A stretch of 64,000 bases of DNA from Vibrio methylphosphonaticus (GCF_023634655.1 NZ_JAMKMS010000018.1:1-64000); one strand, 5' to 3'. Shown: positions 16,231 through 26,090, numbered from the stretch's first letter. Notes: generated by a model not told the origin, from the letters alone. Program-made: numbers and translations.

Positions 16231-17118
16231 CTAAATGGACGCGTATTCAACTTGAATATCAGGGTTAATCGCTTCCAATGTGGCTTGCGTATCTGCAAGG
16301 TGGCTAATTTTTCCAGTGGCGAGTTCTACCAGCGCCGCGGTTTTAATATCATTAATTGACTTACCCGCCAGCAATAGTTGTCCAAGGGCGACTTGCAGGG
16401 GAGGTAGACTCGGGTTAAAAGCGGCATTCTCAGCGTAGGCACCTTGAAATGTACTGCCGTCGGTTAGCGCTATTGAAACACCGCTCAAGTTGTTCGTGTA
16501 AGGCGCATGGCTACGATTGAGTGCTATGAGCGCTTTTTCCATTAAGGCACTGACATCATCGATGGTATTGTCGTGTTTTACTGGTGTCATTAACCCTTCA
16601 GTGACTCCAAGATCTTTAGGCCCAAACGATTCTGGTAGGTATTCTTGTAATGTTTTTGCATCACGCTCAGGTAATTGGATAACCAATTCTTGAGCAGTGG
16701 TTAACTCATTCATAAACTGACGACAGTGGCCACAAGGACTAAAATTGATGGTAATGTCTTTCACACCGGTTTCACCCTTCATCCAAGCGTGACTAATAGC
16801 AGATTGCTCGGCATGAACCGTCTGACCTAATTGGGCGCCAAGAAATTCCATATTCGCGCCAAAGTAGAGTTTGCCTGATAAACCCCTCACAATGGCGCCA
16901 ACATAAAAGTCAGAAATTGGCGCGTAGGAGTACGCAGCGGCGAAAGGCAGTAATGCGACGCGTAGTTCGTTATCAGCGAGCCCAGAGGCAAGGAGCAGCT
17001 CGTCAAACTGTGTTGGAGTTAACGTGGCGTCGAAATTGTTATGAGTGACGATAGGCTTTAGGTATCGGCTAATAGCTTCTGGTGCTTCGGCTAACACTGA
17101 ATCGAAACGATCCGTCAT
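16231..17118 (-). CDS. cdd: Cytidine deaminase
   Basis: A 295-residue protein of the dimeric E. coli type (294 residues), with an N-terminal catalytic deaminase domain and a C-terminal pseudo-catalytic domain. Zinc ligands and the catalytic glutamate are in QTVHAEQSAISHAW and SPCGHCRQFMNEL. It converts cytidine and deoxycytidine to uridine forms for pyrimidine salvage. As in E. coli, yohJ-yohK lie directly upstream. A CRP-like site lies about 70 bases before the start codon, in keeping with CRP/CytR control of cdd in enterics. Confidence 0.96.
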   Translation of the reverse strand: MTDRFDSVLAEAPEAISRYLKPIVTHNNFDATLTPTQFDELLLASGLADNELRVALLPFAAAYSYAPISDFYVGAIVRGLSGKLYFGANMEFLGAQLGQTVHAEQSAISHAWMKGETGVKDITINFSPCGHCRQFMNELTTAQELVIQLPERDAKTLQEYLPESFGPKDLGVTEGLMTPVKHDNTIDDVSALMEKALIALNRSHAPYTNNLSGVSIALTDGSTFQGAYAENAAFNPSLPPLQVALGQLLLAGKSINDIKTAALVELATGKISHLADTQATLEAINPDIQVEYASI

Positions 17119-17174
17119 GCTGGTTCCTCTGATTTGACTAATGTGTTTTTATTCATTCTATGTAACTTAGCAAA

Positions 17175-17204
17175 CAATTAGAGTGATGGGGATCACTCTA
17201 ATTG
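17175..17204. promoter_or_regulatory. CRP-like site within 13-bp inverted repeat
   Basis: CAATTAGAGTGAT and ATCACTCTAATTG form a perfect 13-bp inverted repeat around GGGG. The centre contains GTGA-N6-TCAC, the core of the CRP consensus, 60-85 bases upstream of cdd. A third exact copy of CAATTAGAGTGAT lies at 17228-17240. It could alternatively act as a hairpin terminator for yohK, though no T-tract follows. Confidence 0.5.
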
Positions 17205-17304
17205 ATGTAACGATTGTTTTAATTGCACAATTAGAGTGATGTCACACCATTTTTGTGCTGCGGGTTGCGATTTTAGCCATGGACCTTACGTTACGGGGCA
17301 AATG

Positions 17305-17988
17305 TCACACTAATTGCCCCAACCACAGTGAAAATGCAAAAAATGAAGGCGCGAGCACTGAGGTAATGACACCGCAAATAACGAGTGCTAATGAGCTAAA
17401 CGCGGCATCTTTGGAATCTTTCTCAGCGCAAGTTGCGGTTCCTAACGCATGAGAGACGGTCCCCATGGTTAATCCTTTAGCGATAGGGTGAGTCACACCG
17501 AGTAATTGATAGATCGGGTAGGCTAAAATGGCGCCAAATAGACCGACAAGTAACACGAGTATCGCCGCAATGGCAGGTTCTCCTCCCAAATGGCTGGATA
17601 CTTCCATGGCTATCGGGGTGGTAACAGATTTACCCAACAGACTTGCAACTAATGTCATGTCAGCACCCAACCAGACAGCAATTAGTGAGGCGGTGAACAT
17701 CGACCCGATACTACCAACGCTGCATGCCAAAATAATAATGCGCCAATTGGCCCGAATTTGAGGTATTTGTTCGTAAAGTGGATAGGCAAGGGCGACAACC
17801 GCTGGTTGTAATAGAAAACTTATCCATTCATTGTCTTGGTAATACGTGTCAAAAGGCACGTTAAAAACGATCAATATCGGAATCAAAATAACGATGCTAA
17901 TAAGCAGCGGGTTGAACAAAGGGTTCTTCACTTTCTGGGCGACAAAGCGAGCGAAGAAGAAGACAATAATGGTCGCAAAAATCCACAT
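17305..17988 (-). CDS. yohK: LrgB/YohK-family inner membrane protein
   Basis: A 227-residue hydrophobic protein of the LrgB (CidB) family, with about six membrane segments and the conserved stretches LLGKSVTTPIAMEVSSHLGG and GTVSHALGTA. It pairs with the LrgA-type protein encoded just upstream; their stop and start codons share one base (TAATG), so translation is probably coupled. In other bacteria this pair affects murein hydrolase activity or transports pyruvate or glycolate-like acids; which applies here is unknown. Synteny yohJ-yohK-cdd matches E. coli. Confidence 0.93.
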   Translation of the reverse strand: MWIFATIIVFFFARFVAQKVKNPLFNPLLISIVILIPILIVFNVPFDTYYQDNEWISFLLQPAVVALAYPLYEQIPQIRANWRIIILACSVGSIGSMFTASLIAVWLGADMTLVASLLGKSVTTPIAMEVSSHLGGEPAIAAILVLLVGLFGAILAYPIYQLLGVTHPIAKGLTMGTVSHALGTATCAEKDSKDAAFSSLALVICGVITSVLAPSFFAFSLWLGQLV

Positions 17989-18353
17989 TATTTATTCCCC
18001 TTCTTTAAAAAGCGGTCAAGGAAAACAGATAGGCCGATGAGGACAATCATTGTGCCACCGATCGCGCTGGCTAAAATAGGCAGCGCGTTGTTAATCAAAG
18101 TGTCGAAATGGTTCATCAATCCAACACTGACCGGTACAAAAAGCAAAATCATATAGCGAATAAATGCATGGGCACCAGGTTGAACAACTTTGACAGGGAT
18201 TATCCCAGTAGCCATTGATATAAAAAGTAATAACATGCCAAAAACACTGCCAGGGATTGAGACATCGAGCAGGCTTTGAATGGTGTTGCCAGCAAACAGT
18301 GCAGCAAAAATCACAGTGAATGACAAAATATAATGAAGCGCAGTTTTGATCAT
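17988..18353 (-). CDS. yohJ: LrgA/CidA/YohJ-family holin-like membrane protein
   Basis: A 121-residue protein with four membrane segments and the LrgA/CidA family block SIPGSVFGMLLLFISMATG, followed by FVPVSVGLMNHFD. It forms a functional pair with the LrgB-type protein downstream. The unit starts about 140 bases past sbcB, on the same strand, and probably has its own promoter in 18360-18420. Confidence 0.92.
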   Translation of the reverse strand: MIKTALHYILSFTVIFAALFAGNTIQSLLDVSIPGSVFGMLLLFISMATGIIPVKVVQPGAHAFIRYMILLFVPVSVGLMNHFDTLINNALPILASAIGGTMIVLIGLSVFLDRFLKKGNK

Positions 18354-18442
18354 GACACCCTCATTTCGGTTTCGGACTAGTGAAAGTTAGGACGAGTTAT
18401 CAGTTAAGTTAGCGATTGAATGACATCGAGACACCGCTAATT

Positions 18443-18478
18443 CACGAATGGGCGCGTTATAAAAGCCATCCATTCGTG
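18443..18478. other. Inverted repeat after sbcB
   Basis: CACGAATGG (18443-18451) pairs with CCATTCGTG (18470-18478) around an 18-base loop, 14-49 bases beyond the sbcB stop. It may help stop the sbcB transcript, but no T-tract is present. Confidence 0.4.
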
Positions 18479-18491
18479 TCAGCGATAAGCG

Positions 18492-19916
18492 CTACGAGAC
18501 GAGCTTTTCAACGTAGCGGTAGACAGATTTCAATACTGTCATTTTTTGTTCATCAGATTCGTTGTCTAGCACTAGGTTTTCAAGGCCAAGCATGTAGTCT
18601 TCAATTTTGTGTTCAAATCGTTCTCTACAATGGTTTGCCCACTTCAACTGCTCGTGTTCGTCGAGTGTCCATGGGTAGTGGCGAGCACGATATCTAAACA
18701 GTAATGGTTCAATTCTTGAATCACTGAACGAGATATCTAGCGCAGCCAAATTGTTGGGCTCCGTTTCTAGAATAATGTCCATTGCTGCGCGATCGGATGG
18801 AGAGAAGAACGCACTATAAAGTTGGGTGTCTACATCGCTGTCGCTATTAAACTCACGTTCGATATTGTATAACCCGATAAGCTTTTCCCGAATTTCGGGG
18901 CGCTCTTTAAGACGAGCGAGATTCGCCAGACATTGCTGGCGGTCGATCCCAATCACAGCCGCGTTTTCAGCGGTGAGTGTTTTGGCTGGGGCCAAAATTG
19001 GGCACTTGTTCAAATGAATAAGCTTCAGCGGCACGGGTAGTTCATTCGGAGCTAAGTCTTCGCGTTTGGTGTAAAGCCGAGTATGTAACTCCTCAACGGA
19101 TAAATCTAAAATAGGTTGAGGGTCTTTCGCAAGGTCTGCCACGATGACCGCATTTTGATTAGTAGGATGCCAAGCAATAGGGACGACCCAGCTGGTATAT
19201 TGACATTCTCTGCCGAGCATACCTGACACGTGCATAAGTGGTGTCATGTTTACGATGTCGACGAGTTCATTTAATTTGCGTTTATTGCGCATCGAATAAA
19301 AGTAATCGAAGAGTTTGGGCTGTGCATTTTTAACGATTTTTGCCAATTCAATCGTAGCGATAACATCGGCCATCGCGTCGTGCGCATTGCTATGCTCAAT
19401 ACCATTTGCGACGGATAAATGTTCAAGCTTAAAGCTGGTAAAACCGTCATCGTTTTCAGGCCATTGAATCCCGTCAGGGCGCAAAGCATGACAGGTTCTC
19501 ATTAAATCGAGCAGGTCCCAGCGAGAGTTACCATTTTTCCAACTCCAAGCGTATGGGTCGATGAAGTTTCGGTAACAAGTATAACGTGTCACTTCGTCAT
19601 CAAAGCGAATGCTGTTATAGCCCAAATTAGTGGTGTTAGGTGTCGCCAATTCATGGTGTATTTTAGCAATGAATTCTGGTTCTGTTAGCCCTTTTTCCAT
19701 ACACAACTGTGGTGTTATTCCTGTGATCAGAGCGGCTTCCGGTGAAGGTAAATAGTCTGACGGCGGCTGACAATAGATGACAAGAGGCTCACCAATGATA
19801 TTGAAATCCATATCTGTTCTAACACCAGCAAATTGACAGGGGCGATCGTTCGCTGGGCTAATCCCCCAAGTTTCATAATCAAAAAAGAAATAACTGGGTT
19901 CGTGTTGCTGTGACAT
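18492..19916 (-). CDS. sbcB: Exodeoxyribonuclease I
   Basis: A 474-residue 3'-5' single-strand exonuclease (E. coli 475). The DEDDh exonuclease motifs are visible: FFFDYETWG at the N-terminus (Exo I), NLGYNSIRFDDEVTRY (Exo II) and SNAHDAMADVIATIELA (Exo III). The C-terminal half holds the SH3-like and helical domains that shape the ssDNA cleft and bind SSB. It acts in recombination and mismatch repair. It is a single gene on the minus strand. Confidence 0.97.
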   Translation of the reverse strand: MSQQHEPSYFFFDYETWGISPANDRPCQFAGVRTDMDFNIIGEPLVIYCQPPSDYLPSPEAALITGITPQLCMEKGLTEPEFIAKIHHELATPNTTNLGYNSIRFDDEVTRYTCYRNFIDPYAWSWKNGNSRWDLLDLMRTCHALRPDGIQWPENDDGFTSFKLEHLSVANGIEHSNAHDAMADVIATIELAKIVKNAQPKLFDYFYSMRNKRKLNELVDIVNMTPLMHVSGMLGRECQYTSWVVPIAWHPTNQNAVIVADLAKDPQPILDLSVEELHTRLYTKREDLAPNELPVPLKLIHLNKCPILAPAKTLTAENAAVIGIDRQQCLANLARLKERPEIREKLIGLYNIEREFNSDSDVDTQLYSAFFSPSDRAAMDIILETEPNNLAALDISFSDSRIEPLLFRYRARHYPWTLDEHEQLKWANHCRERFEHKIEDYMLGLENLVLDNESDEQKMTVLKSVYRYVEKLVS

Positions 19917-20302
19917 GGTCTTTCCTTAGTTCCTATCAGAGAGGCTGATGGAGGTAATAACTGAAGTACACACAGCGACCTAAAGGGCTTCGTTAGGATA
20001 TTTCCACGCCTTTGACTAAGCGCGTCGCGGTTATGGAAAATTTCTAACTCGTTGCGTTATCAAGCAGTTTAGTACAGAGATACTGCCTATTAGACCACTG
20101 AGCTATGTTCATGGCAAACGAGATCACCGTTTATCTCTAAAGCAAAAATGAAGATTTAACAATGACAGGAGTTACCTTGCTCGAATATCGAGCACTTTTA
20201 AACATTTTATCGAATCATACGGGTTTGACGGGGCAGTATGTCGTCTATCAACGGTGGTGATTGTTTATGTCGACGGGCTACCTAGTCTCATTGAAAGGCA
20301 AA
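19917..20302. other. Intergenic region between sbcB and hybrid kinase
   Basis: A 386-base stretch with no credible open frame. The minus strand of 20061-20110 contains TAGCTCAGTGGTCTAA, which looks like a tRNA D-arm, followed by a possible anticodon-like hairpin. No T-arm or acceptor stem can be assembled, so it is at most a decayed tRNA fragment. The sbcB promoter should be at its left end. Confidence 0.35.
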
Positions 20303-20324
20303 AGTCATAGGTATTCCTATGACT
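20303..20324 (-). terminator. Terminator of the hybrid histidine kinase gene
   Basis: AGTCATAGG (20303-20311) pairs perfectly with CCTATGACT (20316-20324) around a 4-base loop; on the minus strand a short TTT follows. It lies 46 bases after the kinase stop. Confidence 0.65.
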
Positions 20325-20369
20325 AGCCACATCACTATCCAACATGGTAGAACAACAAAGCCAATTTCA

Positions 20370-22796
20370 TTAAGTTTGAGCAAAAAAGTTAACTTGCTTG
20401 TCTAGTTTTTCAATCAACACGTCACGCTTAAACGGTTTGGGCAGGTAGTCGTCCATACCGCAGTCAAAACATTTCTGTATATCGTCATCAAGCACCGATG
20501 CGGTAAGCGCGATAATGTGTTTATTCGGGAGGTTGCGTGATGATTCATAGGCTCGAATTGCCTCTGTGGCATCAAACCCATCCATTATCGGCATCATACA
20601 GTCCATGAGAATTAACCCAATCTGATCGTGTTGCTGTTGATAAATAGCCAAAGCTTCTTGCCCATCATTTGCAACCAAGTAGTTGATACCCAGTTTGTTT
20701 AAATTTATCGTCACAATTTGCTGGTTTACCTTATTGTCTTCGACGATAAGGATCTTAGCGCTAGAACCTGCATCGGCATTCGTTTGGGTTTCAGTCGGCT
20801 CTATTTCATCCACTTGCTCCAACACAGACTTAATCGCACAGCTTAGTCTTGCCCCTAAAAGAGGATAAGTAATAAAAGCTGACACTGTGAAGTCATTGTG
20901 GCTGTCTTCAATCTGGTTATTTCTTAAGAAGATGACACGATGCTGCTCGACCAATTTTTTATACTGATGGTAGGTCTCAGCATCGTCGATAATGACGACA
21001 CTTTGACGAGAAGGGCTGATGGATGGCAGACGGTTAGGCGGTATTTGTTGTGATGAGAAGCCGTAACGATTTAATTCATCGACTAACAGTGGATTGTGCT
21101 TTAAAGAGACGTAGAAGACAGTGGTCTCCGTGTGTTGGGCTAATTGTTGGTCATCATTGTCAAATAATAAGGTAAATGAAAACTCGCTGCCCTGTCCCTT
21201 GAGTGAGTGGAGTGTAATGTCGCCACCCATCATCGCAATCATCTTCGATGAGATAGCTAAACCAAGCCCAGTTCCGCCGTATTGCGAAGATGTAGAGGCG
21301 TCCTCTTGTTGAAACTCATCAAAAATGTGTGCTTGTTTGTTGGAGTCGATGCCGATCCCGGTATCTTTTACTGCTAAGTATACCGTCACGGAGTTCGCCT
21401 GTTGTTTTATAAGTGACGCGATAAATGTAATGCTCCCTGATTCGGTGAATTTGATGGCATTAGAGGCTAGATTCATTAGGACTTGCCTGACTTTTTGCTC
21501 ATCGGCTTTGACATAATTAGGGAGAGTCGGGTCAATCTCTATCGCTAACTCAATGCCTTTTTGCTGAGCTTTGGGCGCGATGAGTGCTGCGGTATCAAAG
21601 ACGACTTCTTTAATGGCACATGTATGCGGGCAAATTTCTAAGTGCCCAGACTCTATTTTGGATAGATCTAAAATATCATTGATGAGCATGAGTAAGGTTT
21701 GGGAAGAAGAGCCAATAGTAGACAAGTAGTCTTTTTGCAGTGCACTAAGCTTCGAATCCGATAGTATCTCGGTCATGCCTAATATTCCATTCAGTGGCGT
21801 TCTTATCTCATGGGACATGTTGGCTAAAAAGGCGCTTTTTGCTCGGTTTGCTTGTCTTTCATGCTCTCTTGCTGTGATGAGTTTCGTTTCTAGTATCGAG
21901 GTTTGTCGAATGACATACAGCAAGGTCAAAATAATGGCGACAACAAGCGCTATAGTCGCAACCAATCTGTAACGGTCGTAAATCGCGATCTTGTTGGCGA
22001 TTTGATTGGGGAGGACATCAAACAAGGTGTTGAGCTTGGTTTCTAATTGATGAACCGTTGCCCTAAGCGCACCATGGCGACCTTCATTGTGTGTGTAACC
22101 GAATTCTTCATAAGCGGATTGAAGGGAATAGAAGGCCAATTTGAATTCTAGAAAAGCACTAAATAGTGCAAATGATTGAGGCTGTTGGGTGATTTCATTC
22201 TCCATTTGTTTGAGAATGCGTTCAATCCGAGGCAGAGTCTCGACGTTAAAATCAGAAAAAAACTGATACATCAGATCCTGCATAGTCAATGCGGTGTAGT
22301 CTAAGGTCGTGCTATTCGCTTTGATTAACTCATTACCAAGCCTTAAAGATTGCTCTCTTAAATTGTCGATGAGTCCGTTTGGAGTGTTATCCCCATGAAT
22401 CGCAACCACTAGGTCTGCCAACGCGAAAAAAGACTGCACATAGTCGTCAATGTAGGACAACGCGTATTGGTTGGAGTAATCCGTTTCAATCCCAGACTGA
22501 ATGATTTTCACATTGACGTTGCTTAATTGTCCCATTATTGCGTGATAGCTGGTTTGCATTTTTTCAATATATTCGGGTTCAACTCGGGCAATGAAGTCTT
22601 TTTCATGTCGCCTCATCAATAACATCCCATTTGAAGCGGTGAGGATGTCAGACTTTAGCGTTGTTAACTGATTTTTCGCCTCATTAACTCTGTATTCGGT
22701 ATAAAAAAACAGTGCAAGGAAACATAAAACGATGGCGGAACCAGCAACCAGTGTTTTCCGAATATTACGAGTGTGGTGATGGTTAGCATTCGGCAT
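20370..22796 (-). CDS. Membrane-bound hybrid histidine kinase / response regulator
   Basis: An 808-residue hybrid sensor. TM1 is at about 15-33, followed by a ~245-residue helical periplasmic sensor and TM2 at about 278-296. The dimerisation domain has the phospho-acceptor H329 in MSHEIRTPLNGILGM, followed by an HATPase domain with the GTGLGLAISSKMIAMMGG block. Residues ~560-670 look like a receiver that has lost its phosphorylation site, and a canonical receiver at 680-800 ends with LILMDCMMPIMDG (D732). There is no HAMP, PAS or Hpt domain, so a separate Hpt protein is expected. The ligand is unknown. The gene is divergent from a chemotaxis receptor with 265 bases between them. Confidence 0.92.
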   Translation of the reverse strand: MPNANHHHTRNIRKTLVAGSAIVLCFLALFFYTEYRVNEAKNQLTTLKSDILTASNGMLLMRRHEKDFIARVEPEYIEKMQTSYHAIMGQLSNVNVKIIQSGIETDYSNQYALSYIDDYVQSFFALADLVVAIHGDNTPNGLIDNLREQSLRLGNELIKANSTTLDYTALTMQDLMYQFFSDFNVETLPRIERILKQMENEITQQPQSFALFSAFLEFKLAFYSLQSAYEEFGYTHNEGRHGALRATVHQLETKLNTLFDVLPNQIANKIAIYDRYRLVATIALVVAIILTLLYVIRQTSILETKLITAREHERQANRAKSAFLANMSHEIRTPLNGILGMTEILSDSKLSALQKDYLSTIGSSSQTLLMLINDILDLSKIESGHLEICPHTCAIKEVVFDTAALIAPKAQQKGIELAIEIDPTLPNYVKADEQKVRQVLMNLASNAIKFTESGSITFIASLIKQQANSVTVYLAVKDTGIGIDSNKQAHIFDEFQQEDASTSSQYGGTGLGLAISSKMIAMMGGDITLHSLKGQGSEFSFTLLFDNDDQQLAQHTETTVFYVSLKHNPLLVDELNRYGFSSQQIPPNRLPSISPSRQSVVIIDDAETYHQYKKLVEQHRVIFLRNNQIEDSHNDFTVSAFITYPLLGARLSCAIKSVLEQVDEIEPTETQTNADAGSSAKILIVEDNKVNQQIVTINLNKLGINYLVANDGQEALAIYQQQHDQIGLILMDCMMPIMDGFDATEAIRAYESSRNLPNKHIIALTASVLDDDIQKCFDCGMDDYLPKPFKRDVLIEKLDKQVNFFAQT

Positions 22797-23061
22797 GAAG
22801 TCCAGTCCTTTTGGTCGTTCCGCAACGGGGAGTTTGTGTTATGTCTTTTAAGAGTAACAAAAATGTCACAATCATGGAAAACAGTCTGGTCGACGGTAGC
22901 ATTTTTAAATTATTTTATAGAATTTTGGGACTAGCGTAGGAAAAGTGACAATAAAAAAGCGATGTTGAGAGCTATGTCGATAAAGGTATGTTTGGCGATA
23001 AGCAAAGCGATAACATACAAATACAGAACGGGGGTTAGTTTAAATATAGGAGATAAACGTA

Positions 23062-24701
23062 ATGTGGTTTAATAGTTTAAGCCTCAGAATTAAGGTAATG
23101 ATACCGGTGATTTTGATGGCAATCATATTTGGCGGGTTGGTGATCTATAATGCGCTGCTTTTTGGTAAGCAGGCCACGATTAATGAGCAGCTCAATGATG
23201 AAATACAACCAGTGTGAACTCGCTGGAAGATGCGTATCGAGATTTTTATCAAGTATCGACAGCAGGGTACGCATTTATTATTGCAACGGATGATCCCCAA
23301 GAAGTAGAAAAACAGCGTTTTGAATTTGAAGATAACGCTTATAAGGCTTTGCCGCGAGTAAGCAAAGTTCAAGAATTGATTGACTCGGGTATATTGGACG
23401 GCCGCTTTTCACCTTACTTATCTCAATTACAGTCTGATACTAAGTTGCTTGTGAGTGAGTACGAAAAGCTCTTTGCATCGCCAAGTGAAGCCTATCAGCG
23501 TTTCAATAAAAATGAAAAATTGATCACTCAGCTGTTTGTGGATATACGAGGCAACCTGAAAGTCATTTTAGATGAAATAGAGCGTTTACAATCGCAAGCA
23601 AAACTGGATAGTGATCAAGCCGTAAAAGAGGCTGAACTTGCCATCGAAGTTGGGACAGTTGTCGCCATACTGGTCGCACTCTTAGTCGCCGCTTTTATAT
23701 CAAAGCTAATTGTTGCGCCTGTTATCTTGCTTGAAAAATCGATGGCGGAGATCGCGTCCGGTGATGGTGATTTGACCCAAAGAGTTCACGTGGAATCTAA
23801 TGATGAAATTGGGCATCTAGCGGAGTCATTCAACCAATTTGTTGAGCGTATACAAGGAACGGTTAGTGAAGTCGTCGAATCTACATCTGAGGTGAGGGAG
23901 CATACGTTAGTGCTCATTGAGTTGGCAGGGCAGATCACTCATGCCTCTTTATCACAACAGCAAGAAAGCGAAATGGTTGCGACAGCAATTAATGAGATGA
24001 GAGCAACGAGCGACAACGTGAGTCAGAATGCACATGAAGCGGCCCAGGCAACAGATAAGAGCGCAGATGAAGCACGTCAAGCTAATGAGGGAATCGGCTT
24101 GACGGTTTCTTCTATCGAAGGGCTAGCTCAAGAACTTATTACTTCAGAGGAAAGCGTTCATAGATTAACAAGTGATGTAACAAACATAGCGTCGGTATTA
24201 GATGTGATACGAGGTATTGCAGAACAAACTAATTTGTTGGCACTCAATGCGGCCATTGAGGCGGCGCGAGCAGGTGAGCAAGGTAGAGGCTTTGCTGTTG
24301 TTGCGGACGAAGTTCGTTCTCTGGCGAGTAAGACTCAAGAAAGCACAGGTGATATTCAAACCATGAATGAGCGCCTGCAGCAAGGCGCATCGGTTATGGT
24401 ACAAGCAATGGAGTCCAGTCGCTCTACCAGTAGCGAAACCATCAGTTTGGTACAAACGGCGTCCACCTCACTGGCAGAAATTACCCATTCAATCACTATT
24501 ATTAATGAAATGAATGCGCATATTGCTACCGCCGCAACGGAACAAACGGCCGTTAGTGAAGAACTGAATAGTAGCATTCAAAAAATAGCTTCAGACAGCC
24601 ATAAAATGTCTGAGATTATTAAGCAGGCAGAGCATGCGTGTATCACTCTTGAAGCAAGGTGTAAAAACCTAGATCGAGCGGTGGGTCAATTTAAAGTTTG
24701 A
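23062..24701 (+). pseudogene. Methyl-accepting chemotaxis protein, interrupted by one frameshift
   Basis: From the ATG at 23062, with AGGAGA upstream, translation gives MWFNSLSLRIKVMIPVILMA, including TM1, and runs to EQLNDEIQPV before a TGA at 23215-23217. The next frame continues without a gap as NSLEDAYRDFYQVSTAGYAF, so a single base is missing around 23211-23216. The second part (23214-24701) supplies the periplasmic domain, TM2 (VGTVVAILVALLVAAFI), HAMP and the signalling hairpin QTNLLALNAAIEAARAGEQG. Repaired, it is a normal ~546-residue receptor. The shift may be a true mutation or an assembly error. If real, the protein would lack TM1 unless translation restarts at the GTG at 23214. 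Confidence 0.85.
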
Positions 24702-24761
24702 CGGATGTCCGCAATTCTCGATGGAAAAAGACATCGTTCAATAAACCGTGTTTAAAACAGA

Positions 24762-24789
24762 GTCGCATACCTCTTATGGGGTATGTGAC
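24762..24789 (+). terminator. Possible terminator after the chemotaxis gene
   Basis: GTCGCATACC (24762-24771) pairs with GGTATGTGAC (24780-24789), with one G/T wobble. The tail is not a clean T-tract, so termination is only probable. Confidence 0.45.
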
Positions 24790-25335
24790 TTAGATCGTAT
24801 TTATGGGCGCGCTATTGCATGGCAAAACATGTCACCAAGTTAGTGCAGTAATATTGCCAAATGTAACGCCTTGCATCTTTTCGTAAATCAAACAATCCGC
24901 TTGCTAGTAATTCCTATCTTATTCACGCACTTATATTGTTAGATCTAATAGGTGTAATAATTGATACACGTCCTTTGAAATGCACTATTTTTGACGTAAA
25001 AATAACAGTAGTATTGTTGCAGTTTAACATCCTGAATAATATTTTGTTTTTTATCAGTGACTTACAGGGTTTATTGTTTTATTTTAAAACATGAAATTGT
25101 GTGGGCTATCAGTTTCACTCTGATATGTGATAGCGAGCCATTAATTCTTTATCGACTGAAATTAATAGCTGTATGTATATTAAGTTTTTATTAACATTGA
25201 GTTGGTTCGAATTTTTGTAATATTTTCACGGTAAATTAATAATAAATACAAAGGACAACTATAAATTAAATGGAAACTTAATTTTGTAAGGTTGTTACAT
25301 GGATTAATAGTCAGTTGTTAGGAATGGAGTCAGGA
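24790..25335. other. AT-rich upstream region of the pha operon
   Basis: About 545 bases of AT-rich sequence with no open frame of note. It should contain the phaB promoter and any phasin-repressor (PhaR-type) sites. No confident promoter hexamers or inverted repeats were identified. Confidence 0.35.
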
Positions 25336-26076
25336 ATGAAAAAGCTCGCGTTAATTACAGGTTCAAAGGGTGGTATAGGTTCGGCAATATCTTCTCGTTT
25401 AGTGGAAAATGATTATCGACTGATCGCTACATATTATACGGGAAATTATGAATGTGCTAAGGAATGGTTTGAATCTAAGGGTTTTACTAATGACCAGGTA
25501 CGTTTATTTGAACTTGATGTGACTAACACCCTAGAGTGCCAGAAGAAGCTTGAAGCAATTCAAGAAGAGGAAGGCACGTTTGATTTGGTTGTTAATAATG
25601 CTGGCATTACGCGAGACGGACAATTTAAAAAAATGTCTGCTGAAGCGTGGTTTGACGTAATTAATACTAATTTAAATAGCGTCTTTAATGTGACTCAACC
25701 TTTATTTGCTGCAATGTGCGAAAAAGGTGGTGGACGTGTTATTAATATATCGTCAGTTAACGGTCAAAAAGGTCAGTTTGGCCAAGCTAACTATTCTGCA
25801 GCAAAAGCTGGCATGATTGGTTTTACCAAAGCGCTCGCTGCAGAAGGTGCTCGCTCAGGAGTGACAGTCAATGTTATTGCTCCTGGCTACACAGGAACGC
25901 CGATGGTAGAGGCGATGCGAGAAGACGTTCTGGATTCAATTAAAAGTACGATCCCGCTGCAACGACTTGCTAAACCTGAAGAAATAGCGGCTGCCGTAGC
26001 GTATCTAGCGAGTGACGAAGCGGCGTACATTACCGGTGAAACACTGTCAGTTAATGGCGGCTTATACATGGCTTAG
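25336..26076 (+). CDS. phaB: Acetoacetyl-CoA reductase (PhaB)
   Basis: A 246-residue short-chain dehydrogenase that reduces acetoacetyl-CoA to (R)-3-hydroxybutyryl-CoA with NADPH. It has the cofactor loop LITGSKGGIGSAI, the NNAGITRDGQFKKM block typical of PhaB/FabG, the catalytic serine in INISSVNGQKGQFGQ, and YSAAK. The ATG at 25336 is preferred to upstream in-frame codons at 25315 and 25324, because GGAG lies 6 bases before it and the length equals classic PhaB. First gene of the phaB-phaA-phasin-phaC cluster. Confidence 0.94.
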   Translation: MKKLALITGSKGGIGSAISSRLVENDYRLIATYYTGNYECAKEWFESKGFTNDQVRLFELDVTNTLECQKKLEAIQEEEGTFDLVVNNAGITRDGQFKKMSAEAWFDVINTNLNSVFNVTQPLFAAMCEKGGGRVINISSVNGQKGQFGQANYSAAKAGMIGFTKALAAEGARSGVTVNVIAPGYTGTPMVEAMREDVLDSIKSTIPLQRLAKPEEIAAAVAYLASDEAAYITGETLSVNGGLYMA

Positions 26077-26090
26077 GGGAGAAACCGATA

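Noticed and set aside
17295..17320. GGGGCAA/TTGCCCC hairpin at the yohK stop as a terminator
   Set aside because: It overlaps the final codons and has no T-run on the minus strand.
17836..18156. Plus-strand open frames across yohK/yohJ
   Set aside because: They are antisense to a conserved gene pair and their products have no recognisable features.
20061..20110. tRNA-like D-arm (TAGCTCAGTGGTCTAA on the minus strand) with a following hairpin
   Set aside because: No T-arm, acceptor stem or conserved GGTTCGA could be found. It is at most a fragment.
20204..20218. Short GCTCG/CGAGC hairpin in the sbcB-kinase gap as a terminator
   Set aside because: A five-base stem without a T-tract is within chance expectation.
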